Under the pieces are notes generated by a model. The model had not been told where the DNA came from and searched no databases. It was given only the letters and a program-made list of their open reading frames with translations. The position numbers and the translations under genes are program-made. From the NCBI GenBank assembly GCA_963383645.1, contig OY726559.1, positions 114,180,777-114,244,776 of the forward strand: DNA of 64,000 nt. Direction: 5' to 3'. This document shows, one piece after another, positions 1-10,800 of the stretch; the stretch's first letter is position 1, and the number at the start of each line of letters is the position of its first letter. The stretch is from Muscardinus avellanarius (taxonomy: Eukaryota > Chordata > Mammalia > Rodentia > Gliridae).

Positions 1-395
1 ACCAGAAGTCAGAGCCAGAGGGGACAGAGAGACCCAGGGAGCCCGGCCGGCCATCCCGGCTCCGGCTCCGCCGTGAAGCCCCCTCCCCATCCCCGTCCGC
101 CCCGCTCGGGCTGGCGGGAGGCTGGGATCCTGCAGAGGAGGGGGCGGGGCCGGAGCGCGCGAGGCCCCCAGCCCCGGGCTCCGCCGGCCCGGGCAGGGCC
201 GGGGTCCCCCCAACCCCCCACCCCGCGGGCGGGGAGACCCCGGCGCGCCTCGCCCCTCCCCCACCTCCCCCGCCGGCTCAGACAAAGGAGCCCCGGCGCG
301 GGCCGGGCTGGGCGGCGCCGCGCACGGGGCGGGCGGGGGCGCGCGGGCCGGGGGCGCGCGGGCCGGGCGGGCCCCCGCGGGTCCGGCCCGGCTAC
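1..395 (-). other. EFNA4: EFNA4 intron 1, 5' part (GC-rich)
   Basis: This stretch follows the EFNA4 exon 1 splice donor on the minus strand, so it is the beginning of intron 1. It is very GC- and CpG-rich and continues the promoter CpG island. I see no exon and no repeat in it. The remaining EFNA4 exons should lie beyond the left edge of the window. Confidence 0.7.
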
Positions 396-508
396 CTGGG
401 GTTGCTGGAGTTCCAGTAGACGGGGTGGCGCAGGCTGGAGCCTCCCCGCAGAGGGGAGCCGAGGAGCGCGGCCCAGAGGACGGTCCGCAGCAGGGGCAGC
501 AGCCGCAT
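396..508 (-). CDS. EFNA4: Ephrin-A4, coding exon 1 (partial gene)
   Basis: Ephrin-A4 is a GPI-anchored ligand for Eph receptor tyrosine kinases on neighbouring cells. The ATG at 508 opens a signal peptide (MRLLPLLRTVLWAALLGS) followed by the start of the mature protein, RHPVYWNSSNPR, the conserved N-terminus of class A ephrins with an N-glycosylation site (NSS). The exon ends after CCCAG with the donor GTAGCC, leaving phase 2, and its 113 coding bases agree with what I remember of mammalian EFNA4. Position next to the ADAM15 3' end on the same strand matches the conserved ADAM15-EFNA4-EFNA3-EFNA1 order. The receptor-binding domain and GPI signal are outside the window. Confidence 0.92.
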
Positions 509-800
509 CGCCCCGGGGTCGGGTCCGGTCCGGTCCCGCGGGTCTCGGCCCGGCTCGCAGTCGGGGAGAGCGAGGTGCCGAGTGGAATCCGGGGGGGTTG
601 CACAAAGTGGGTGGGGTGCGGGACTCAGGGCCACGCCCCGGATAACTTTCCACCAGTGGGAGCGCGTCTCCGCCTCCCCGCCCGGGCCAACTCGGGTTAA
701 CCCTCTGCGCGCCGCGGAGCGCGCCAGGTTGGCCATGGCGCCCGCGGGGCCGCGCGGGGCGGGGGGAGGGACCTGCGGCGCTCAGAGCGTCCAAAGAGGG
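509..800 (-). promoter_or_regulatory. EFNA4: EFNA4 5' UTR and CpG-island promoter
   Basis: The DNA upstream of the EFNA4 start codon is GC-rich with frequent CpG and no obvious TATA box close to the ATG, typical of a CpG-island promoter. The exact transcription start cannot be read from sequence. The island fades near position 800, just before an old SINE. Confidence 0.6.
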
Positions 801-865
801 CCGGGGGTCTTGCCTCTCTGGTCTGCACGGTGGAAAGCTTTGTTAGAAGCTGCAGAGGCCAGGCG

Positions 866-1000
866 AGCGCTGTAGGCCCAAGCTACTCGGAGGCCGAGGC
901 AGGAGGGCTGACTGCTTGAGCCCAGGGGTTTGAAGCCGCCTGGGCAATATAGCCCAGGTTTGAGACTCTGTCTCAAACAACAACAATAATAACTAAATAA
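866..1000 (+). mobile_element. 7SL-derived SINE (Alu-monomer/B1-like, old)
   Basis: The sequence shows the 7SL signature CTACTCGGAGGCCGAGGCAG, then CTTGAGCCCAGG, GCCTGGGCAATATAG and GACTCTGTCTCAAA, ending in an A-rich tail. It retains a 7SL 3' section absent from the composite SINEs elsewhere in this window, so it belongs to a different and probably older family. Confidence 0.75.
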
Positions 1001-1782
1001 TTTTGGGGGGGGGAATTTTAAGCAGGGGCGCACACCTTTGCCCAGGTAGCGACGGGGAGGCCCGAGAGAGGACCCGAGAAGCGTGCCAGACACTTTTATA
1101 CCTTGACCCTTTTTCTTGGCCGTCTATGGAGGGCGAGGGAACCGGCCGGAGCGCCTCTGGGACACGCCTGTCCCTGGAGAGCCTTAGGTGGTGAGCGAGG
1201 TGCCCATGTGGGGCTGGCATCGGGCCCTTTCCGCCCCACGCCTTCCTTCTGGGCAGGGGGCCCGCACGGCCCCGGTGTCGAGGACGAGGTGCCGAGGCAG
1301 TGGCGGCGGGTACAAAGCACCTTTGTTCCTGCGCCCTCGGGTGGGGGCGGGGAGGGAGGAGACAGGTGCGCGGCCTCGGGATCGTGGGAGCCGCCGCCCG
1401 CCGCTCCGCCCCGGCTCCGGGGCTCTGAGAACACCGGTTACATACACTGTTCCCAAGCCACGGGTCCAAGGGTGGGGACGCGGGTCTGTCTGTCGATGGC
1501 CGCCCCAGGGTGCCGAGCAGCTTGGGGTGAGGGCCTAAGGAGTGGGGGTGGCAGCGGGCAAGCGATGCCCTGCGGCGCAGCAGCGCACCGAGAGCCATCC
1601 CAGACCCGCAGAAACAAGATCTGGAGCATCCGCAGGACCCGAGCCGGCTGAGCCACTCGGCTGCTCCCGCCTTGCTCCGCTAGCCTGGTCCGGGGAGGCA
1701 GCGCCGCCTGGCGGCCAGACCTGGCACCGCAGGGGCGACGCGGCCTCCGAGCGCACACCTGGGACACTTCCACGACTTCACG
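1001..1782. other. EFNA4-ADAM15 intergenic region
   Basis: GC-rich single-copy-looking DNA between the EFNA4 promoter and the ADAM15 poly(A) signal. Several overlapping open frames exist on both strands, but they look like GC-rich artefacts: none has recognisable domains or convincing splice context. I see no repeats or RNA gene here. Confidence 0.55.
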
Positions 1783-1788
1783 TTTATT
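1783..1788 (-). terminator. ADAM15: ADAM15 poly(A) signal
   Basis: TTTATT on the plus strand is AATAAA on the minus strand, 236 bases past the ADAM15 stop codon. Cleavage is expected about 10-30 bases further, near 1755-1773. This gives a short 3' UTR of roughly 250 bases. Confidence 0.8.
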
Positions 1789-2023
1789 TCAGCAGAGCCG
1801 AGACGGGCGGTGTGCACCAATCCCAGTCCCGTCCAGCCCCAGCCCCTCCCCGACGCCCGGCTGCGGGTCCTCTGGGTGCCCCTTGACAGCACCCCGGTTC
1901 CTTAAGACAGGCACAGCACGTCCAGGCTTCTTTAGTCACCGTGGGGACTCCAGGGGGGAAAAATGCCTGTAGGATCCTTTAAGTCCTAAATTCGAGTTGG
2001 AGGCGGCAGGACCTCAGGCGAGG

Positions 2024-4788
2024 TCAGAGGTAGAGCGAGGGCGCTGCTGGGGGCGGCGGTGCTGGCCTGAGTTCAGAAGCGGAGAAAAAAGGTCAGAGGT
2101 CCTTTTCGGCAGCTCGCCGGCCCTGTCCACCCACCCTCGGCGGCGCCGCCTCCCCTACCTGGAGGGTACCACCAAGGGCGGGGTCCCGGGATGGTCGTCC
2201 GATGGGCGCCGGCCCTGGGGGTCGGCAGGTAGTGGCTTTCTTGGGGGTGGGGGCTTGGCAGGCCCCTGAGACTGGGAGAGAGGCAGGAGCTGGCGTGGGG
2301 TGTCATGTTGCCCACCCCCGACACGCTGGTGCTTAGGGACACCAGCTTGGGGGCCGCAAACAAACCTGTCCCCACTAAAGGTGCCATTGGCACAGAGGGG
2401 GCATCGCACCGCCAACACCAGCACCACAGCCCTAGGTGGGGGGAGAGCCTGCGCCCTCCTCTCCCCCCACTGTTACCTTCGGGTGCCTCACCACCGGGTC
2501 AGCGGGCAGAGGGCGTGTGGGGGGGTTAGGTCGGTCAGCCAGCTCAGCCTGGACAGAGAGAGGGGCCGTGGCCTGAGACCACAGCCGAGGCGGTGGGCAT
2601 GCAGGGCTCCCCCAGAGGAGATGGGGGTACACATGCAGAGTCAGCCAGGGCACGGGTACGGGCAAGGGGTTGGCGCATGCCTCAGTTAGAGCCTGGGAGA
2701 AAAGGTGTGCGGTGGCCCGCGGGAGTCCCTGGCTGGCTGCAGGCCCGCCACTGCCCACCAGATGGCGGCGGAGACCACTGCGGGAGGCTCACCCTTGCTG
2801 CTTCTGGGCTGGGCCTCAGAAGGCTGGGGACGGGCACCCCGGAGAACCGCAGTTGGGCACCAAGCCTCCCACCTGTCCTGGGCCAGGGTGGGGTCCGGCC
2901 CAGATTTACCTGGAGTCTCTTGGGCACGGGGTCAGGCGGCAGCGGCCTGGAGGGGGGGCCCGGGAAGCCGAGAGCACTAGCCCGCTGAGAGGGCAGGAGG
3001 GGCAGCTGGGCATGGAGGAGGTGAGGGAGCAGAGAGATGTGGGCAGAGAAGGGTTAGTGCCAGGCAGGGGCGCCGGGGCCCCGGGGCAGAGGGAGGCATG
3101 CACGGGTGAATTCAGTTGCATGCTGAAGGTGTCAAGTAGCAGGCCGTGCATGCAGGCATGGGACTGGGTGCCCTCCCACACAGCAGGACGGGCCTTGTGG
3201 GGCCCCTTGGGCACAGTCCCCTGCCTCGTCCCCTCCTTGGTCAGCCATAGACCCACCTCTCAAAGCCGCCAGTGTGGCCCGCTACCTCCTCTAAGGCTGC
3301 TCTGTGGCTGCAGGGGGAGCGGCTGGCCCTGGCTCCTCCGAGCCGCTCCGGGCAATGGTAGCCTTTCTCTGAGTCTAGAACCTTCAACGCTCCCTGCCAA
3401 GGGCCCATGCTGGGTGCCAGGCAAGGTGGGCCCCTCTCCTCTGGCCTCCGGGACTCACCTTAGTGCCTGGCATCAGCTGGGCCCTCTGCGGGGGTCCTGG
3501 TCGTTCTGGGGGACCGGGCTGGGCTGCCCTGAGCGTGAAGAAAGGAAAAGAAGGAGAGGGTTCAGCCTCAGACCCCAGTCACGTCTGCCACCATTGCGGG
3601 AGGCTGACCCTCTCTCTCTCTTTTTTTTTTTTTTTTTTTTTGCGGGTCTGGGGATGAAACCCAGGGGTATTTGACCTCCAAGCTACACCCCCTGCCCTAT
3701 TTTTTATTCTTTATTTTGAAACAGGGTCTCACTAAGTAGCAGAGGCTGCCCACAAACCTCAATCCTCTGGTCTCAGCCTCCCGAATGCTGGGATTACAAC
3801 TGTGCGGCACCATGCCCAGCATTCATTCCTCCTCCTCCTCCTCCTCCTCCTCCTCCTCCTCCTCCTCCTCCTCCTCCTCCTTCTTCTTCTTCTTCTTCTT
3901 CTTCTTCTTCTTCTTCTTCTTCTTCTTCGTCTTCTTCTTCTTCTTCTTCTTCTTCTTCTTCGTCTTCTTCTTCTTCTTCTTCTTCTTCTTCTTCTTCTTC
4001 TTCTTCTTTTTTTTTTTGGTGTGTGTGTGGTACTGGGGATTGAACTTGGCATTCTATCTCTGAGCTATACCCCCAGCCCTGTATTATCATTATTATTATT
4101 ATTAATTATTACTATTACTATTACTATGGCACTGGGGATAGAACCCAGGGCATTCTACCTCTGACCTACACCCCCAGCCCTAATTTTTATTCTTTATTTT
4201 GAAACAGGGTCTCATTGAGTTGCAAAGAGCCTTACTAAGTAGCTGAGGCTGGTTGTGAACCTGCGATCCTCTTGTCTCAGCCTCCCAAATGCTGGGATAA
4301 CAAGCGTGTACCACCACGCCCGGCTCCTCTATTTTATTATTTACTTGAGAGATTAATTATTTTATTGCAGCACTGGGGATGAGATCCAGGGGTGTTCTAC
4401 CTCCGAGCTATACCCCCAACCCTATTTTTTTTATTCTTTTTTTTTTTTTTTGCGGTACTGGGGGTTGTACCCAGGGGCCTTCTACCTCCAAGCTACACCA
4501 CCAGCCTTTTTTTTATTCTTTATTTGGAAACAGGGTCTCACTGAGTTGCAGAGGGCCTCACTAAATAGCTGAGGCTGGCTGCGAACAGTGATCCTCTGGT
4601 CTCAGCCTCCAGAACGCTGGGACTACAAGTGTGCGCCACCACACCCAGCAATTTTTTATTCTTTATTTTGAAACAGGGTCTCACTGAGTTCCAAAGGGCC
4701 TCACTAAGTAACTGAGGCTGGCTGAGAACCGTGACCCTCCTGTCTCAGCCTCCCACGTACTGGGATTATAAGCGTGCCCCACCATGCC

Positions 4789-4825
<37 letters not shown>

Positions 4826-7800
4826 TGGTACTGAGGATGGAATTCAGGGGCATTCTACCTCCGAGCTATACCCCCAGCCCTATTTTTAAAAAATTTTTTG
4901 AAACAGGGTCTCACTGAGTTGCAAAGGGCCTCACTAAGTAGCTGAGGCAGCCAGCGAACCTGGATTCTCCTGTCTCAGCCTCCCAAATGCTGGGATGACA
5001 AGCGTGCGTCACCAGGCCTGGCTGCTTTTTATTTTCAAACAGGGTCTCGCTAAGTTTTGGAGGGCCTCACTAAGTTACTGAGGCTGGCTGCGAACCCGCC
5101 ATCCTCTTGTCTCAGCCTCCCAAGCGCTAGGGTTGCAGATGTGTGCCCCAGTGCTGGGCTAGGTTTACCCTGTGTACCCTTTCAGAGTAGCTTTGGGTGG
5201 TATAGGCAGAAGTAAGTCAGCCTAAGGGAGGGCCCTGACTCTGTACGGGGGTCTGGGGGAAATGGCCCTAGCCCCCCAGCTGCCCTATGGGGTGCCCTTG
5301 TGCGGTGAAGAGTAGGGGAGGGAGGTGTGTGCGGTGGTCAGCAAGCTCAGGGTGCCCAAAGCACGGGTCAGGAAGGCTCTGCACCGCCCCCCAGTGGACG
5401 GACACGGCAGTGCGGGGGCGATGCTCCTACCTGTATTGGCAGCTGGATCCCTTGAGCTGGCAGAGCCGCTGGCGCAGCCGGGCACGGTACCAGTAGCTGG
5501 CACCGAGCAGCAACAGAACCAGCAGCAACAGGAGGCTGAGAAGCAGCTCGGTTCTCAGGGAGCTGGCTGCTGCGGGGTGAGGGAGGCCAGGTTTAAAGTG
5601 GGCGGGAGTGGAGAGGTCAGAGGAAGGGGTCAGGGGGCAGGAGGAGGGGCCGGGAAGGTGGCCTGTGCCCGCCCCGGGTACCTCGGAGCTGGGTGGTGCA
5701 GTCAGGCGGTGCCCAGCCCTCCTCACAATGGCAGTGCTTGTTGCTGTCACAGACCTAGGAGGACAGAACACGCAATGAAGGGCTCAGAGCGCCACCATTT
5801 CTTTTCTTTCTTTTTCTTTTTCTTTTTGCGGTACTGGAGATAGAACCCAGGGGCATTCTACCTCAAAGCTACACCCCCAGCCCTATTTTTAGTCTTTATT
5901 TGGGACTTTATATTAGTCTTTATTTATTTAGTCTTTATTTATTTTAGTCTTTATTTATGCTGGATCACAAGCAGGCGCCACCACGCCTGGCTTACTTTTT
6001 ATTTGGAAACAGGGTCTCACTGAGTTGCAAAGGGCCTAAGTAGCTGAGACTGACCTCGAACTGCGATCCTCCTGTCTCAGCCTTCTGAATGCTGGGATTA
6101 CAAGTGTGCGCCACTACGCCTAGCGTCCACAACCATTTCTGTTTGGGGTTTGTCAAGAACTCAGACTTTGCCCAGCGTGGTGGCGCACGCTTGTAATTCC
6201 AGCGCTTGAGAGGCTGAGACAGGAGGATCGCACAGGTTCGAAGCCAGCCTCAGCTACTTAGTGAGACCTTGTTTTCAAATAAAAATTAAGCCGGGCGTGG
6301 TGGCTCACGCTTGTAATCCCAGCATTCAGGAGGCTGAGACAAGAGGATCACAGTTTGTGGCCAGCCTCAGCTACTTAGTGAGGCCCTTTGCAACTCAGTG
6401 AGACCCTGTTTCAAAATAAAGACTAAAAAATAGAGCTGGGGGTGTAGGCTGGGGTGTAGGTTGGAGGTAGAACGCACCTGGGTTCCATCCCCAGTGCTAA
6501 AAAAAATAAAATAAAATAAAATAGGGCCCCGGGGGGGGGGGTAGCTTAGAGGCAGAATGCCCCTGGGTTCAATCTTCAGTACAAAAAAAAAAAAATAAAA
6601 ATAGAAAACAAAACCTGTTCCAGGTCACACAGTGAGTAGGTAGCTGAACAAAGGTGGAACCCAGGTACATCTGTCCTCAAAGTCCCCCTTTCTTTTCCTC
6701 CCAAGGCCCCTCCCCCTCTCCTGCGCCGGCTCACCCCGTGTCCGTGGCATTGGCTCCGACATTCCTGTGCTCCCAGCTGACCCACGGGCTGGCATCTCTG
6801 GTCAATGCACACCTGGGAGGAGACACAAAGACGACGCTCTCGCAGACCTCCCCTGGGGCTGGGGTGGCCAGCCAGGCTGAAGTCGCAGCCCGCTTTACAG
6901 GTGGGGAAACTGAGGCTGGACGGGAAGACAGGCGTCTGCTCAGTCTTGGTAGGGATCTGCTTCCTGTAGAGCCTGTGCCTCCGGCGCTGGTGGACAATGG
7001 CTCTGGACACTGCTAGCTCAGATGGCCCTGCCCACCCGGCTGCTCACCAGGCCCGGGCCACAGGCCGTGCCGGGCAGTGTCAGGAGGGGCTGGGCCACGT
7101 CATCCCCCAGATCCAGGTGCACCCGGCTGCAGTTCAGCTGCGTCCCGTTGGTCTCCAGGGTCTCCCAGAGCAGATCTCGGACGGAGCCCAGCAGGGGCTG
7201 GGTGCTACCCCCCTGGCACTGGAGCTGCCCGCAGATGGCATCGCTGGCGGTGGGAGAAGGGCAGGCAGGGTGAGAGGGGCAGGACCGGGGCTTCGCAAAC
7301 CCAGAGGAGAAGCCAGCTTCACCCCTTACCTGGGGGTGCAGGGCACATAGCTGCCATTGGGGCTTCTTCCGCAGCTCCCAAAGGCATCGCCCCGCGTGTT
7401 GGCTGTCTGGAGGCAGACTGGCGCAGCAGGCTGGGCCCCCGGCCCCCAGAGGGACTGACACTGCTGGGCATAGGAGGCACAGCGCCCGTGCATGCACACG
7501 GCCTGCCCGCCGGCGCAGGGCTCGCCGTCCCCCAGGCCGATGTCAGGGGGGCACTGGGAGCTGTCGCCCGGGCAGAACTCGGGCAGATCACAGTCTCCTC
7601 TGGCGGGGCGGCACTGCCAGCCGGCTGGGTGCAGCTGTGAAGGTGAGTGGGCACCAACTCAGGGGCTGGGCAAACTCGGCCAGGCCCAGAGGACAGAGTG
7701 ACTCTCTCATCCCGGCCCCTCGCAGGTGCGCTCCGAACCCAGGGTGTTCTACCTCCGAGCCACACCCCCGGCCCTATTTATTATTCTTTATTTTGAAACA

Positions 7801-10800
7801 GTGTCTCACTGAGTTGCCAAGGGCCTCGCTAAGTAGTAGCTGACCTGTCTGCAAACAGTGATCCTCCTGTCTCAGCCTCCCAAATGCTGGGATTGGACCA
7901 GTTGACAAGGGCGTATATTCACACAGTCCTTGGTGCCCCTCCCTCCCCGGCTACCCCATCCCTTCCCTCCTGATACTGAGTGTCCAGGTAACAATGTTAT
8001 ATTTACATCCTGTAGTGGCAGGCAGCTTTTCCATTCGTGAACCTCAGCCTTCTTCCTCCTCTACCCCTCCTCCCTGGCTTTGCCGAGGTTTCCCCTCCAT
8101 TATCTGGAGTCCCTCTGGCATCCCTCATGCTCCCTAGCTTGGGCATATTAGAGAAAACATATGTCCCTTCTCCTTCTGTGCTCGGCTGATCTCACTTAAC
8201 ATAATGTTCTCCAGGTCTTTCCATCTTCTTGCGAATGATATGATTCTGTTCTTCTTTATTACTGAGTAGAATTCCGTTGTGCGTATTTCCTATAATTTTG
8301 CAATCCACTCTTTTTTTTTTTTTCTGTGTGTGTGGTACTGGGGTTCCTGGAAACCCTTCTACCTCCAGGTTACACTCCCAGACCTATTTTATATTTTTAT
8401 TTGGAAACAGGGTCTCTTAAGCCAGAGAGGCTGGCTTCGAACCCGTGCGATCCACCTGTCTCCGCCTCCCAAGCGCGGGGATTACAAGCGTGCGCCGGCA
8501 CGCCTGGCTGCAATCCATTTATCTTTGATGGAGACCTAGGTTGGTCCTGTAATTTGGCTATTGCGAATTGTGCTGCTATGAACACGGGTATGCATATGTT
8601 CCTGTAGTTCAGATTTCACCCCCTTTGGAAAGATGCCCGGGAGTGTTATGGCCGGATCATACGGTGGATCCTTTCCCAGTTTTCTAAGCAATCTCCACAC
8701 TGATCTCCATAATGCCTGAGCTAGTTTGCACTCCCACCAAAGGTGTACAAGAGTACCTATTTCCCAACATCCTATTTATCTTTAAACAGTCTCACTAAGT
8801 TGCTGAGAGCCTCTCTAAATTGCTGAGCCTGACCTCAAACCTGCGATCCTCCTGTCTCAGCCTCCCAAGTACTGGGATTACTGGCATGCACCACTGCACC
8901 TGGCTCACCTGGCAGTTTTTTGTTTTGTTTTTTTTGTGGTACTGGGGATGGAACCCAGGGGCATTGTACCTGAGAGCTCCACCCCCGGCCCTATTTTTTA
9001 GTCTTTTTATCTTGAAACAGGGTCTCGCTGAGTTGCGGAGGGCCTCGGTAAGTAGCTGAGGCTGGCCGCGACCCGCGATCCTCCTGTCTCTGTCTCCTGA
9101 ACGCTGGGATTACAAGCGTGCCCACCGCGCCCAGCTCACCTGGCAGTTTTGACAGCAGGCTCCGTCAGAGGCGCACTGTGCCCCCGGCCTCAGCTTGCAG
9201 GTGAAATAGTCGCAGCAGGGGTCCGTGCAGTCCTGGGAAGGGCACAAGAGGGGCCCAGCCTCAGAACCGCCCCCAACACCCCCTCCCAGACAGCAAACCC
9301 AGAAGGCTGCGGGAAGGAGAAACAGAGCCCAGAAGCCCGTGTGCAGACAGGGCGGCCCCTTTGAAACCAAAGAGGCCTCGAGGGGGCCGGGGGCCCGGCC
9401 CGGGGTGAGCCGGGCGAGGGGCTCACATTTGCGAAGCCACAGTCACACTGCTCGCCAGGGTCCACAAACAGATTTCCACAGAAAGCAAACATCCGGGGCA
9501 GGTGGGGCAGCCGATCGAAGAGGCAGCTGCCCATGCCGTCCAGGAGGGCTTTCTCCAAGGCCTGCCGGCTGCAGTTGCTGAAGGTTAGGCCTGGCAGGTA
9601 GCTGGGGAGGGCAGCAAAGGAGGTTGGGACTGAGCCCCCCAGCCCTCCCGACCCCCACCCGCCCGGGCAGTCACTCACTCCGTGGAGGCCTCCATGATAC
9701 AGCTCTTGACTGGGGCCGGCCCCGGGCAGGTGCAGCTGCTCCCAGGAGCATCGTGGCCCAGGCCCAGGCTGTGGCCAAGCTCATGGGCTATGGAGGTGGC
9801 GACTCCCAGGATGCTCGTGGAGTGGTCCTGCCGCCGGGGAGGGGGGACCCTGGTCAGCCTCCACCTGGCTCCCAACAGCCCCCTCCAGCTGCTCCTGCCC
9901 CCTCTCTGTTGGGCCAGTGGGCAATGCCTCCCTCTTTGTTTGTTTTTCTTTTTTTGCAGTACTGGGAATGGAAAAAATCCACGGGCATTCTATCTCTGAG
10001 CCCTATTCCTCCAGCCTTTTTTTTTTTTTTTGGTGGTACTGGGGATGAAACCCAAGGGCATTCTACCTCCGAGCTACACCCCCCATCCGATTTTTTATTC
10101 TTTATTTTGAAACAGGGTCTCACTGAGTTGCAAAGAGCCTCACTAAGTAGTAGCCGAGGCTGTCAGAAAACCACAATCCTCTTGTCTCAGCCTCCCAAAT
10201 GCTGGGATTACAAGGGTCTCACTGATTTGTGGAGAGCCTCACTAAGTAGCTGAGGCTGGCTGCAAACTTGCGATTCTCCTGTCTCAGCCTCCCAAATGCT
10301 GGGATTACAAATGTGTGCCCCACGCCTGGCCTTAATCGTTTTATTTTATTTTATTTTATTTTTTGCCAGGTACCAGGGATTAAGCCCAGGGGCATTCTAC
10401 CCCTGAGTTATACCCACATTCCTTTATGATTTTTGTTTTTGAAACTAGCCAGGTGTGGTGTGTGGCTCACACTTGTAATCCCAGCATTCGGGAGGCAGGG
10501 ACAGGAGGATCACGATTCAGGGACATTCTCAGCCACTTAGTGAGGCCCTTTGCAACTCACTGTGACCCTGTTTCAAAACAAAGAATAAAAAATGGGATGC
10601 GGGTGGGGGCAGCTCGGAGGTAGAACGCCCCTGGGTTCTATCCCCAATGTTGCAAAAAATAAAACTGGAAAACTGGGTCTCCCTAGGTTGCGGAGGGCCT
10701 TGCTAAATTGCTGAAGCTGGCTTCAAACCCACTATCCTCCTGTCTCAGCCTCCCAAGTACTGGGATTACAGGCATGCACTGCCACCCTTGGCTTCTATCC

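Noticed and set aside
2770..2810. Possible extra ADAM15 tail exon ending at a GTGAGC donor
   Set aside because: A donor-like site exists, but no matching acceptor with an in-frame proline-rich product could be supported.
2670..3674. 334-codon plus-strand frame antisense to ADAM15 tail exons
   Set aside because: It covers two real minus-strand exons and ends in SINE poly-T coding for Phe. No recognisable protein.
3759..4090. Poly-Arg, poly-Glu, poly-Ser and poly-Leu open frames
   Set aside because: All are readings of the (CCT)n(TTC)n microsatellite, not proteins.
4018..5160. Regularly spaced repeats that could look like an array
   Set aside because: The repeats are SINE copies of 130-300 bases with A/T-rich tails, not short CRISPR-type repeats with unique spacers.
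7898..8787. Possible reverse-transcriptase gene
   Set aside because: The L1 piece is a short, SINE-interrupted, antisense 3' fragment with no open frame.
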